Below, piece after piece: positions 5,707 to 13,428 of a stretch of DNA of 23,176 nucleotides. The DNA is from a virus. The DNA lies in IMG/VR virus record IMGVR_UViG_3300027806_000160, positions 1 through 23,176 of that record; one strand, given 5' to 3'. Below the pieces are notes generated by a model. It saw nothing but the letters and a program-made list of their open reading frames with translations. It did no database searches and was not told the DNA's origin. Position 1 is the first letter of the stretch. The number at the start of each line of letters is the position of its first letter. Both the position numbers and the translations under genes were made by a program.

Positions 5707-7827
5707 TCACCGGCCCATCTTGGCCAGGATTCGGGCCCGTGCGGCGGCCATCTCTTCGCGAGTGAGGGCGTTTCGTTGCACGGGCCCAGCACCGTCGGCC
5801 CCCACGGCCGACACGCCCGTGTAGCTTGCCGCCACCGCGGCCCCGATCACACAGTCCCAGAGATGGTTGTCCCGGCCGGGGATCAGCCGCCACTCGTCCA
5901 CAACCCGCTGGCGGCTCTCGACCCTCACCGGCACTTCGCTCGACAGCTGCTCCGCGAGCATGTCGTGTTCGCCGGCGTGCACCGTGAGCCCCTGCGGATC
6001 GCCAACCGGCAGCTTAAACCGTGCGGCCACAAACGTCTTCCAGGCGTTGGTGTCGTAGAGCACGTGCCTCTGGCGCTGGATCGTGGACGTCCGCCAGTTG
6101 GCCCCAATCCGCTCGCCGCGGTCGGGGGCCTTGTCGCTGATCGTCTGGCCGCTCGCCCCGACGAATCGGCCGTGTGTGGGCAGCACCCGCGGACCCCACT
6201 TCGACCGCCGGGCGAAGTCCCGCACCACGCCTTGCGACTGTGCCCAGTTGGCATCGATGCACAGCTGGCCCAGCCGCATCACGGCATCGTCGGTCTCGCG
6301 GACGAACTCCCGCTCGAGCAGGTCGCCGGCGAGCGCCTCCAGGCCGGCAAGGATCGCCGCCTCGACGTTTGCCCCGTGGGCACGGCTCAGCGTCTTCTTC
6401 GCGTCGCGGAGCGTGAAGTACGAGCGCCCCTGGTCCGGGTACGTGCCGTAGGCCACGACGTGGCCGCGGAACTGGTGGCCCCACGCCACGACAGCCCAGT
6501 AAAGGAGCTCCTTCTGCACGTCCACGAACGCGGTGAGCGTGTCGAGGCCGCGGGGGACTGTCCAGCGTGGGACGTTGATCGCCCGCGATCGCACGTCCTC
6601 GGGAGAAAGCCCGGCCGACGCCGCCTCGTTCTTCAACGGCTGCTGCTGAAACTCGGACGCGAACACGTCCTCGCCGTCGTCGATGAGGGCGTTGTAGGCG
6701 TGCTGGATCGCGGAGTGTTCGGAATCGGCATCAAAACACGACTCCCATGACACCACGCACCCCTCGTCCATCTCGGCCCGGTTGGCCAGATAAAACTCGT
6801 TTCCGGCGGCCTTGGCTCGGTCCTGGTCGCCGATGATGTCCTGCGAGAACGTCCGCCGGATGGAGGCGTATCTGTCCATCCACAGGTCTTCGTGCCGCTT
6901 CGACCACGACCGCACCATCGGGATCCGCTCGCACTGCCAGCCGGGTGCGCTGAGCAGCTGGTCCACCATGTCGTCCACCGCGATCACGGTGGCATTCACC
7001 ACGCACGCCATCGTCGTGCGGTGGCCGGCCAACTTCAGCACCGACTTCTTGAGGATGTCGAGCCGCGTCTTGCACTGCACCGGCGACTTCGCCGACTCGC
7101 GGGTCTGCGGATCGTCCACGATCGTGAAGTCCGGCCGCAGCTGACGGCCGTCCGGGGCTTTGTGACGGAGGCCGAGGATCGACGCCGTGAGGCCCTTCGA
7201 CACGATGATCGAGCCGGCCGACCGGCTGCCCTCGATGGCCGGCAGCACGATCGTGTCCTGTTTCCACTGGATGTGCGTCCGCTTGCCGCCGTAGGTCTGT
7301 GAGTTGCACCGCTGCGGCTTGCCTTCGAGGGCCCGCACCGCATGGCACACCTCCGGGAAGTCCTCGTAGAGGAGGTCGTTGTCGGAGAGCTCTGTTTTGA
7401 TCGACGTGATCGCCTTGTCGGCCAGCCCGGCCTCGGCCGCGAAGATCGCGACGAACTTCCGATGCCCGTAAAGGGTTGCCCAGAGCAGAGCGTTTTCGCT
7501 GATCGTGGACTTTGCGAATCCACGGTAGACGGCGTTGCAAAACCGCCCCCCGCCGAGCAGGCAGCCTTGGGTGCGGGCGATCACGCGGTGGTGATCGTCG
7601 GAGAACGGCGTCATGCCGGTTGAGAACGGGAAGTAGACCCGCAGGAACAGCTCGAGGTCGCGTTCGCATGCCGCGCGGCGCGCGGGATCGACGATTTTCG
7701 GGATCTCGCCAATGTCGCTCCCTGCCCGCGTGCGGGCCCGAGATCGCTCGATGTCGGCGACCCGTTTGGCGTCGGAACTGGCCGCAGCGGTCACGGCAGG
7801 AGCTGGGGGAGCTTGTTTGCGGGCCAT
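5707..7827 (-). CDS. terL: Terminase large subunit (GpA-like)
   Basis: This is a 706-residue packaging motor. The ATPase region has a Walker A-type loop at 101-110 (YRGFAKSTIS, a deviant form with R-x-x-x-K-S), a Walker B at about 233-239 (DFTIVDD) and a coupling segment near VVNATVIAVDDMV. The nuclease half shows candidate metal-binding aspartates in TAFVDVQKEL, QLCIDANWAQ and NHLWDCVIGAA; the last pattern (DNHLWDC followed by small residues) is typical of GpA-like terminase nuclease domains. The enzyme would cut concatemers and drive DNA through the portal. The ATG at 7827 is chosen because upstream in-frame sequence is GC-rich non-coding-like; no clear ribosome binding site precedes it. 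No small terminase subunit is recognisable nearby. Confidence 0.9.
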   Translation of the reverse strand: MARKQAPPAPAVTAAASSDAKRVADIERSRARTRAGSDIGEIPKIVDPARRAACERDLELFLRVYFPFSTGMTPFSDDHHRVIARTQGCLLGGGRFCNAVYRGFAKSTISENALLWATLYGHRKFVAIFAAEAGLADKAITSIKTELSDNDLLYEDFPEVCHAVRALEGKPQRCNSQTYGGKRTHIQWKQDTIVLPAIEGSRSAGSIIVSKGLTASILGLRHKAPDGRQLRPDFTIVDDPQTRESAKSPVQCKTRLDILKKSVLKLAGHRTTMACVVNATVIAVDDMVDQLLSAPGWQCERIPMVRSWSKRHEDLWMDRYASIRRTFSQDIIGDQDRAKAAGNEFYLANRAEMDEGCVVSWESCFDADSEHSAIQHAYNALIDDGEDVFASEFQQQPLKNEAASAGLSPEDVRSRAINVPRWTVPRGLDTLTAFVDVQKELLYWAVVAWGHQFRGHVVAYGTYPDQGRSYFTLRDAKKTLSRAHGANVEAAILAGLEALAGDLLEREFVRETDDAVMRLGQLCIDANWAQSQGVVRDFARRSKWGPRVLPTHGRFVGASGQTISDKAPDRGERIGANWRTSTIQRQRHVLYDTNAWKTFVAARFKLPVGDPQGLTVHAGEHDMLAEQLSSEVPVRVESRQRVVDEWRLIPGRDNHLWDCVIGAAVAASYTGVSAVGADGAGPVQRNALTREEMAAARARILAKMGR

Positions 7828-7911
7828 GCTGGTCGGGAGAGAGTCAGGGCAAGTGCGGATTTCGCAGCCGGGGCAAGCCGCGTGCCGCGGCCGGGAGGAC
7901 CCGCCCGGCAC

Positions 7912-7927
7912 CCCCCCCTAGGGGGGG
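7912..7927. repeat. C7-TA-G7 palindrome in the terL leader
   Basis: A perfect 16-bp palindrome (seven C, TA, seven G) lies in the 222-base gap 7828-8049 between the resolvase gene and terL. One further C precedes it, so the run is eight C. It could fold as a hairpin in the terL leader, end the early transcript, or form unusual G-rich structure. Homopolymer miscounting in the assembly is possible. I see no convincing gene in the rest of the gap. Confidence 0.7.
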
Positions 7928-8049
7928 TGTGCATCGCGTTTCGCCCGTGTTTTTTGGGGGTCATGTGCGTTTTGTCCTTGTTTTCTAGGGGTTTGCGTGC
8001 GGTCGGCCTCGGGCTTGACGCCTCGGCCCGTCTGCACGTGCCGTGCCAA

Positions 8050-8541
8050 TCACGCAGCATTTCGTTGCCGAATCCACCAATGGCAAAGCAGGGCGGCATC
8101 GGCTCGCCCGTCGTCCTTCACGCGAGCGAACAGGCTGGCCTGTGCAGGCCACAGGTTTGCCGCTGCCTGCCTGTGGGCTCCCTTGTCTCTCGACACACCA
8201 AGCGCCTTGGTCCATGCCTGCGGCCTCACAAGCGTGAGCGGAAGCGCCAGCCCGGCCACCACGCCTTCGACAATGCCAAACGATCGACCAAACGAAAACG
8301 CCGATGTCGCGCCAGTGCCCTGCACGCCTTGGACGTGCTCGAGCACCACGGCGTCGACGACCGCCGGCCCTGTCGGGTCAAGGTGGCAGAGCAGCGACCG
8401 CAGCCCGTGCGGGCACACCTTCCGCTTCCCGCGTACTTCAACTGTCGGCATGTCGTACGTGGTGATCCCATCTTCCGACAGCACCGCCACCGCACCGCTC
8501 ACGCCCGGGTCGATTCCAATCACGATTCCCATGCCGTTCAT
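8050..8541 (-). CDS. RuvC-like Holliday junction resolvase
   Basis: The protein is about 163 residues, with an RNase H-like fold signature. It opens with VIGIDPGVSGAVAVL (D11 as first metal ligand), has E68 in DAVVLEHVQG, a conserved SFGRSFGIVEGVV helix, and ends with KDDGRADAALL, where the closing aspartates (D144, D148) would complete the site. This matches the RuvC/phage resolvase family, which cuts four-way junctions formed in replication or recombination and clears DNA before packaging. Two starts are possible: ATG at 8541, overlapping the upstream stop as ATGA, or ATG at 8532, which sits better behind GGGAG. It is the last gene of the early operon, directly before terL, as in many phages. 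Confidence 0.88.
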   Translation of the reverse strand: MNGMGIVIGIDPGVSGAVAVLSEDGITTYDMPTVEVRGKRKVCPHGLRSLLCHLDPTGPAVVDAVVLEHVQGVQGTGATSAFSFGRSFGIVEGVVAGLALPLTLVRPQAWTKALGVSRDKGAHRQAAANLWPAQASLFARVKDDGRADAALLCHWWIRQRNAA

Positions 8542-8804
8542 TCTCCCACACGTTGTGTTTCGACGATCCGCACGGCCTTCGAGCGGATGCGGTCGAGTGC
8601 CGAGCGAACGCCAGCGTCGGCCTCCTCCTTCGTCGTGTATGTGGCCACCTCGATGCCCACAGGGATGTCGATCCCGTTGATCTCGATCACCTTCAGCCTT
8701 TGAGCCCACCGCTTGGTCGGCCACCACCACGGGCCGCATATCGCGATCTGCCACCACTCGCGTCCGTTGCCGTCTTCCATCCGCACGAGCTTGACCCGTT
8801 TCAT
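8538..8804 (-). CDS. Small hypothetical protein
   Basis: An 88-residue protein whose ATG overlaps the DUF1376 stop (ATGA) and follows GGAGG. It begins MKRVKLVRMEDGNGREWWQI, then CGPWWWPTKRWAQRLKVIE, and a predicted beta-strand with GIEVATYTTKEEADAGVRSAL and a basic helix DRIRSKAVRI. It looks like a compact alpha/beta protein with an unusually Trp-rich segment. I do not recognise it. Its place between DUF1376 and RuvC suggests an accessory replication or recombination role, without proof. Confidence 0.7.
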   Translation of the reverse strand: MKRVKLVRMEDGNGREWWQIAICGPWWWPTKRWAQRLKVIEINGIDIPVGIEVATYTTKEEADAGVRSALDRIRSKAVRIVETQRVGE

Positions 8805-9580
8805 GTTCCGGCCTCCTGAAGGTGCCGCTTCGCGGTCCTCACCGATTCGTCAACGAACTCACCGCCGAGCATCCGGGCCACGAACGTGCCCTTTTCCGTC
8901 CGGCCGCAGAACTGCCGAAGGGTCGGGGGCGTCTTGAACCCGTCGCACATGCCCTTCTTGATCTCCGGTATCGCCAGGAGGGCTTCTTCCAGCCATCCAG
9001 GCTCCCGCAGACGGTCGATTGCCTCCTGAGGCGGCTCGGATGACCTCCACTGGCGTTTCTCCCCCCACGTGGCGTTCCAGGCCGTCACGAGCCTGCCCCA
9101 ACCCTCCCCGAAAGCCTCCGGCGGCGGGGGTGGTGGTGGTGGTGAATAAGACATGGACATGGAAGCATCGTCCGGGCATATGCGTTCGCATGTGCGGTCG
9201 CATATGCCATCGCATGGAGAATCTTCAGATTCGGCCGAAAAACCCTGGGGGGGAGTTTCGGCCGCGGCCTCCTTGGCCCACCTCGCGGAGGCGGACTGAC
9301 GAGCCCGCTCGCTCCGTTCGTGGGACAGGTGCCGCTCATGCTCCAGGCGGGTGTTCTTCCGTAGCCCGCCTGTTGATTTGGGAAACTTGGGTGAAATCGT
9401 CTTCCACGCCTTGGTGATCCCAGGGGAGATCAGCTCGAGGCGCTTCAGGTCGTCCGGGATGCCGCCCTGCTCCCACTGAGTGATGAGCAGGACGGTGTAG
9501 TGGCCACGCTCCTCGGCCGTCCACCCCATGGTGGCGGCCAGGTAGTCGCGTCCGAAGAGTGGAAACCAGCTACTGGCCAT
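8801..9580 (-). CDS. DUF1376-domain replication-associated protein
   Basis: This 259-residue protein begins MASSWFPLFGRDYLAATMGW followed by TAEERGHYTVLLITQWEQGG and IPDD, the hallmark of DUF1376 (a short N-terminal domain with a GDYL-type motif, an EExGaY helix and a W-x-x-G-x-xPDD turn). Such proteins occur in phage replication modules near helicase or DnaC-like genes and are thought to be initiator-like. The middle (about 90-150) is low in order, with a Cys-rich repeat DGIC-DRTC-ERIC and a poly-Pro run. The C-terminal half (about 155-259) is helical with basic patches. The Cys-rich part is coded by 12-bp tandem repeats that resemble iterons, much as the lambda origin lies inside gene O. 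Origin recognition is therefore inferred, not shown. Confidence 0.75.
   Translation of the reverse strand: MASSWFPLFGRDYLAATMGWTAEERGHYTVLLITQWEQGGIPDDLKRLELISPGITKAWKTISPKFPKSTGGLRKNTRLEHERHLSHERSERARQSASARWAKEAAAETPPQGFSAESEDSPCDGICDRTCERICPDDASMSMSYSPPPPPPPPEAFGEGWGRLVTAWNATWGEKRQWRSSEPPQEAIDRLREPGWLEEALLAIPEIKKGMCDGFKTPPTLRQFCGRTEKGTFVARMLGGEFVDESVRTAKRHLQEAGT
9176..9215. repeat. 12-bp iteron-like tandem repeat inside the DUF1376 gene
   Basis: The core GCAT recurs at 9176, 9188, 9200 and 9212, exactly 12 bases apart, within units like TCGCATATGCSR. Two units contain the palindrome GCATATGC. The repeats keep the reading frame (12 = 4 codons), producing Cys-containing 4-residue repeats in the protein. 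An origin array is one possible reading. Confidence 0.65.
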
Positions 9581-10151
9581 CCATGGCCTCCCTCATTGCA
9601 CGAATGAAGTCGTCTCCGAACTGCCTCCGCAGCTTGGCGACTGCGCCTGCAGGGTCGCGCGGGATGTAGACCTGGCGGTTCTCGCGGACGCCAGCCTTCA
9701 CGAGGGCAGCGTTCGGCGACATCTCGCCAGCCATCACCGCGGCCACAGTCTCCGCGTCGCACTCGCGCTGCACGCGGGTGATTGAGTAGGCGCGGGAGTT
9801 GCCTTGCGGTGTATCTATTGGGATTACATTGTTATCCGTTTCCGGCTTCCGGCCCTGCTCGCCGAGCATCGCCTCCCTGAACGCGGCCAGCGCCTCAGGG
9901 TCGTCGCGGATCACGGCCTCGACCTTCGATGGGTCTTCGCCCCATCCGTGGACGGGCTTCGACACGATCAGTTCGCGGAGACTCTTCAGTTCGATCACCT
10001 TGCCGCCTACCCTGCGGCGCTCCCACGCTTTTGTCTCGATCACCTTCTTGAGCAGCGAAGGAAACTGGCGGAGACCACCGGTCGCCTCGTAGAGCGACTC
10101 GATCGTGGACTGACATAACTGCGCCCGCTCGATCTCGTTGAGCTCACCCAT
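9570..10151 (-). CDS. Unknown phage protein with ParB/KorB-like C-terminal helices
   Basis: From the ATG at 10151, with GGAG about 10 bases upstream, the protein has 193 residues. The N-terminal part ELNEIERAQLCQSTIESLYE leads to SLREWI-type pattern LKSLRELIVSKPVHGWGED and KVEAVIRDDPEALAAFREAM. The C-terminal half has NSRAYSITRVQRECDAETVA, then AVMAGEMSPNAALVKAGVRE. I recall a family of unknown function in phages and cyanobacteria with the same order: DDPEAL, a basic linker, G-T/N-S-x-A-x-x-R-L, and A-G-x-x-S-x-x-A-M/L-x-K-A-G. The last helices look like a helix-turn-helix of ParB type. It lies between the helicase and DUF1376, so DNA binding in replication is plausible but unproven. Confidence 0.7.
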   Translation of the reverse strand: MGELNEIERAQLCQSTIESLYEATGGLRQFPSLLKKVIETKAWERRRVGGKVIELKSLRELIVSKPVHGWGEDPSKVEAVIRDDPEALAAFREAMLGEQGRKPETDNNVIPIDTPQGNSRAYSITRVQRECDAETVAAVMAGEMSPNAALVKAGVRENRQVYIPRDPAGAVAKLRRQFGDDFIRAMREAMDGQ

Positions 10152-11892
10152 ACTTGGCGATCTCCGCAATGATGGCGGCCAGCTTGGCCCGCAGCTCCGA
10201 TTCGGTCATGTCGTTCTGTGGGCGAAACCTGCAGTGGATTTCCTTGACGTGGCACTCGGCGAACTTCGACAGCCGAAACGCCTGCTTGTTGCATTTGCTA
10301 CGAAGCTCGTCGAGCAGCTCCTCCTTACTCTTCACTGCCTGCTGTTGCGGCGCTGCGAGCTGGTGACCGCCAAGCCTCTGCATCACGGCGAGTACCTTCT
10401 GCATCGGAAGCGACTCGGCCTCCGAGATCTGCTGAATCGTGCGAGCGATTTCCTCGGAGACTCGTTCGCCACCGATCATCACTAGGTCTGTGCCGTCGTG
10501 TGCCGTTGAAAACGAATCGAACAGCTGCGACTGAGTACGGCCAAAAGGCTCGCGGACAACTTCGCCAGCCTCTCGTTGATTGCGAAGGGCTTGGACCTGT
10601 GCGTTCTCGATGTTCTGCGCGCACGAGATGAGTCGCGGATCTGCAGGCAGGTAGACGTAAGCCTCGCGATCCTCCTCGCCGCGATACCTTGACGCGCGGC
10701 CTACGAGCTGGCGAAAGAACAGCTCCGCGGTCGTGTTCGTGAGGTAGCACAGCACCATGAGCCGCTTGATGTCGGTGCCTTCGCTCACCTTACGGACAGC
10801 AACAATCCATTCCTTCTTCGCGTCACGAAAAGAACGGACCGTATCGTTCTCGACATCGGTGTCGCTGACGATCACACTCGGGTCGCACCCGGTCTCCTGG
10901 CGGATCACGTCTCGCACCATCACCGCGTGGGCCTGGTCGATGCACGCCGCCATGGCGGCCGCGTCTGGGAATGACTTGCGGAGCTCGACCAGCTTCTGGT
11001 GAGCCATGCGAATCTGCTCGCGGACGAAGTCGCCGCGGGCGTCGAGCAGGCGACGAAGGAGCCGGCTTGCGTCGTCCTCCGAGCTGTCGCTGGACAGAGT
11101 GTGCGTCTCGCCAGTGGTGTCGTGGGTGATGCTGCCGCGCGAGTAGTCGAAAACGAGAAACCGCACCACGTCCTCATTGAGGGCGTGCGGGTAGTCGTAC
11201 GAATAGTCGGCCACCGCAAACCCGTTCCCGTCGTACTGCACCCACGGGATCTGACTTCCGTCGCTGCGCCACGCAGTGCCGGACATCAGCAACCGCTCTT
11301 TCGCCAGCTCGAACGCTTCACGCACACCGCGGCCGAAGCTGGCGTCGTCCCCACAGTGGTGAATCTCGTCAAAGATAACCATCGTTGGTGCGACACTGCA
11401 CAGCTTTCGGAAGACAAGCGACTGGCTCGCCACAAGGCTGTAGGTGACAACGCCTCCCTGAAATCCGTGCTTGAAGTTCGTGCCGAACTCTTTCGTCTGA
11501 AGTTCGATGCCGTGGCGAGACGCTTCCTCCCGCCACTGCTCGCGCAGGTTGTCGGTCGGCACGACGACGATCACGCGGCGATCGGCTCCGGCAGCCATCC
11601 ACGACCGAGCGGCATGAATCGCGGCCACAGTCTTACCGCCGCCCGGAATAACAATCAGCATGAACGTGCTGGATGTGCGAGCCATCCACTGGTTCATGAA
11701 CTCCTTCTGCCATCGCCGCAGATCGTAGTGGGAGCTGCCCTTCTTCTGGTTAGCGTCGCGCGAAATGAGCTGGCAGTTCTCAACAGCCGTTTCACCACCC
11801 TCGACGTACGGAACGATATGGTCTCCGTTTCCTGACTGACCGGTGACAATTTCAACTGCCTGCTTTTGGCGATGCGTAAAAAGACGGCCCAT
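10144..11892 (-). CDS. SF2 DNA helicase with N-terminal HNH-like motif
   Basis: The protein is 582 residues from the second of two adjacent ATGs, which has the better spacing from GGAGG. Residues 24-52 (GDHIVPYVEGG ... ENCQLISRDANQKKG) match the second half of an HNH nuclease: D24-H25, N39, N48 and K51. The Cys-x2-Cys half that usually comes before it is missing, and the first 23 residues are short. The helicase core has motif I (PGGGKT, 83-88), motif II (DEIH, 175-178), motif III (SGT, 204-206) and motif VI (QLVGRASRYRG, near 410), typical of superfamily 2 type III restriction/DEAD-like enzymes. It could unwind or remodel DNA at the phage fork. Whether the HNH part still cuts is doubtful. 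It overlaps the next gene by 8 bases. Confidence 0.88.
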   Translation of the reverse strand: MGRLFTHRQKQAVEIVTGQSGNGDHIVPYVEGGETAVENCQLISRDANQKKGSSHYDLRRWQKEFMNQWMARTSSTFMLIVIPGGGKTVAAIHAARSWMAAGADRRVIVVVPTDNLREQWREEASRHGIELQTKEFGTNFKHGFQGGVVTYSLVASQSLVFRKLCSVAPTMVIFDEIHHCGDDASFGRGVREAFELAKERLLMSGTAWRSDGSQIPWVQYDGNGFAVADYSYDYPHALNEDVVRFLVFDYSRGSITHDTTGETHTLSSDSSEDDASRLLRRLLDARGDFVREQIRMAHQKLVELRKSFPDAAAMAACIDQAHAVMVRDVIRQETGCDPSVIVSDTDVENDTVRSFRDAKKEWIVAVRKVSEGTDIKRLMVLCYLTNTTAELFFRQLVGRASRYRGEEDREAYVYLPADPRLISCAQNIENAQVQALRNQREAGEVVREPFGRTQSQLFDSFSTAHDGTDLVMIGGERVSEEIARTIQQISEAESLPMQKVLAVMQRLGGHQLAAPQQQAVKSKEELLDELRSKCNKQAFRLSKFAECHVKEIHCRFRPQNDMTESELRAKLAAIIAEIAKYG

Positions 11893-11920
11893 CATTTCCT
11901 CCGTGATCTCTCGATAAGCG

Positions 11921-12235
11921 TCACCGTGACGCCGACAATGTCTCGTAGATGCTCTGCCGCATCCCGCTCTCCCCTCGCGCCTGCTGCCCGGTCTTCCGGA
12001 TCAGCCCGCGCCGCTCCATCGCGGCGAGCCGCCTCCACACCTCCGAGCGCTCCATGCCGGCCCGCGACGCGATCAGGTCGCGGTGCGCGGGCCCGAGCTC
12101 CAGGGCCTCGAGGATTTGGGCCTCATGGGTGCCGATGAAGTCGGCTGCGGCCACGCCCGCCGCCTTACTCGTCGGCGGATCGGCCTTCCGAAACAGCGGC
12201 CCGTAGTCGCTCGTCTGCGGGTAGTAGTCGCTCAT
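11921..12235 (-). CDS. Winged-helix DNA-binding protein
   Basis: A 104-residue protein from the ATG at 12235, which follows a strong GGAGGAG and overlaps the previous stop. The start, MSDYYPQTSDYGPLFRKADP followed by PTSKAAGVAAADF, precedes a winged-helix-like core: AQILEALELGPAHRDLIASR, AGMERSEVWRRLAAMERRGL and IRKTG. This pattern (helix, recognition helix with WRRLAxLERxGLI, wing) is common in small phage proteins beside helicase and SSB genes. It may act as a transcription or replication accessory factor. The last part (GMRQSIYETL) is a short tail. The fold call is good; the target is unknown. Confidence 0.8.
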   Translation of the reverse strand: MSDYYPQTSDYGPLFRKADPPTSKAAGVAAADFIGTHEAQILEALELGPAHRDLIASRAGMERSEVWRRLAAMERRGLIRKTGQQARGESGMRQSIYETLSASR

Positions 12236-12408
12236 TGCTTTTGCTCCTCCTGAAGGCTGGCCTTCGTCAGCCTTGCGATGGCGGCGAGCAAGTCGTCGAT
12301 GATGAGCTGCTTGTTGCGCAGGTGATCCCGCAGCTCGTCGTTCTCGACCTCGAGCTGCAACACACGCTCGCGACACCGCCAGCCCCATTCCTTCAAAATT
12401 CCGGCCAT
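12232..12408 (-). CDS. 58-residue coiled-coil protein
   Basis: This short gene starts with the ATG at 12408 behind GGAGG and ends by ATGA overlap with the winged-helix gene. After MAGILKEWGWRCRER the protein is a heptad-like helix: VLQLEVENDELRDHLRNKQ and then LIIDDLLAAIARLTK, ending QEEQKQ. Leucine and isoleucine spacing supports a coiled coil that could dimerise. The frame carries strong translation signals and fits exactly between its neighbours, so I think it is real. The function is unknown. Confidence 0.75.
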   Translation of the reverse strand: MAGILKEWGWRCRERVLQLEVENDELRDHLRNKQLIIDDLLAAIARLTKASLQEEQKQ

Positions 12409-12438
12409 CGCTTCGCCCTCCGTGGTTTCGCCGATCCG

Positions 12439-12684
12439 TCAGTAGCCCAGCCGATCGGCCAAGGCTTCCTCCTGCTCCGTCCGTGGCCCGTTCGTCCCGC
12501 CTCGCAGCTGCACCGGCGGCAGATTCCTCCACCGCTCGCGTGCGGCCGCCTCTCGCTTCCGCTCCTCAATGACCTCCGGCCGCGACTCCTCTTCGATGTC
12601 GCGGTCGATGGCGTCGAGGTACGCATTCCATTGCCGGTTGGACTGCATCCGATCCTCGTCCGGCTCGCGGTCGTCGTCGCTCAT
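12439..12684 (-). CDS. Small charged hypothetical protein
   Basis: An 81-residue protein starting MSDDDREPDEDRMQSNRQW, with an ATG that overlaps the upstream stop and follows GGGAGGG. It is very rich in Glu, Asp and Arg, with a helical stretch (DAIDRDIEEESRPEVIEERK, then REAAARERWRNLP). The C-terminus is GPRTEQEEALADRLGY. It has no membrane segment or known motif that I can see. It is part of the early operon. Confidence 0.65.
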   Translation of the reverse strand: MSDDDREPDEDRMQSNRQWNAYLDAIDRDIEEESRPEVIEERKREAAARERWRNLPPVQLRGGTNGPRTEQEEALADRLGY

Positions 12685-12968
12685 GCCTTGCCCTCCCTGG
12701 CATCCAAAAGGCTCGCCTCGATCCGCAACGCCCGGGCCTTCTCGCCGATCTCGTACCGAATGGCTTCCAGCTTGTCGGCCGCCGCCCGCTTGGCGTCGGC
12801 CATCGATGCGTGAAAACGGCCGTCTTGCTTGACGATCGTTCCGTGAGCCAGCCGCACCATCGCAGCGTTGCCGACTGTCACGAGCTCGCCGGAACGCTCG
12901 AGGTGATGCGTCTCACCGCCCCAGACCTCGACCTCGAATACCTTCGTTCCGTCAGAAAGGGATGACAT
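12681..12968 (-). CDS. Hypothetical early protein
   Basis: The ATG at 12968, behind GGAGGG, opens a 95-residue protein inside the last codons of the SSB-like gene (17-base overlap). The first half forms likely beta-strands (KVFEVEVWGGETHHLE, ELVTVGNAAMVRLAHGTIV); the second half is a long helix (ASMADAKRAAADKLEAIRYE, then IGEKARALRIEASLL). I do not recognise it. Coupling to the SSB-like gene suggests joint expression. Confidence 0.7.
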   Translation of the reverse strand: MSSLSDGTKVFEVEVWGGETHHLERSGELVTVGNAAMVRLAHGTIVKQDGRFHASMADAKRAAADKLEAIRYEIGEKARALRIEASLLDAREGKA

Positions 12969-13428
12969 CGGGATCGCCCTCCGTGACCTCGCGATGCGCC
13001 TTCGCCGCCTGGGTGCGGGCCGCGGGCCGCTTGGCCTCGGCCTGCTGCTCCCACGCCGGGGCATCTGGGGCCGCCACGAAGCCGTTGACGTACACCGTCG
13101 GCTCGCCGGTCTTCTTCGACACGCCTTGCTTCGCCACGACCATCACACGCCGCCCGACGATCGCATCGTCGAGCTCGGCATCGCGTGCGATCCCGAGAGC
13201 GTCGGCGAGCTGCATGGCCGTCTTGTGGTCCCGCTTCTCGGCCGGGTTCAGCCACTTCTCGACAGGCGAGTAGCCCGCCTCCACCGGCTGGAGCGTGACG
13301 ATCAGTGCCGTTCGGCTCTGGTCTTGCGCTCGCCACACCTTCGTCTTCGTGATCTCGCACTCGTGCGTGCCGTCTGGCAGGAGCATCTCCGACTCCTCAA
13401 AGGCGGCGTCGAACTGGTCAAACCTCAT
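12952..13428 (-). CDS. ssDNA-binding-like protein (DUF669/SSB type)
   Basis: The protein has 158 residues. The N-terminus, FDQFDAAFEESEMLLPDGTH followed by ECEITKTKVW, resembles the DUF669-type phage proteins that accompany recombinases. A beta-rich core follows (TALIVTLQPVEAG, WLNPAEK, GRRVMVVAKQG, EPTVYVNGFVAAP). A flexible Ala/Gln-rich linker then leads to the acidic, aromatic tip EGDPDVIPF, very like the DDDIPF tail by which SSB proteins recruit partners. The gene is two positions downstream of the Sak4-like ATPase, the usual partnership. It would coat ssDNA in replication or annealing. A DUF669-only role is the alternative. Confidence 0.75.
   Translation of the reverse strand: MRFDQFDAAFEESEMLLPDGTHECEITKTKVWRAQDQSRTALIVTLQPVEAGYSPVEKWLNPAEKRDHKTAMQLADALGIARDAELDDAIVGRRVMVVAKQGVSKKTGEPTVYVNGFVAAPDAPAWEQQAEAKRPAARTQAAKAHREVTEGDPDVIPF

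Noticed and set aside
7791-7965. 57-codon minus frame running into the terL start, with AAGGA before its ATG
   Set aside because: The peptide is Arg/Pro/Gly-rich in a GC-biased way and overlaps the leader palindrome; no family pattern. Kept only as a possibility in the terS discussion.
7915-8049. Readthrough extension of the resolvase past its TGA (about 40 codons)
   Set aside because: The frame is open and fairly polar, but RuvC-like proteins normally end where the first stop lies and no readthrough signal is seen.
9121-9145. GGT/TGG microsatellite in the DUF1376 gene
   Set aside because: It simply codes the poly-Pro run of the protein on the minus strand.
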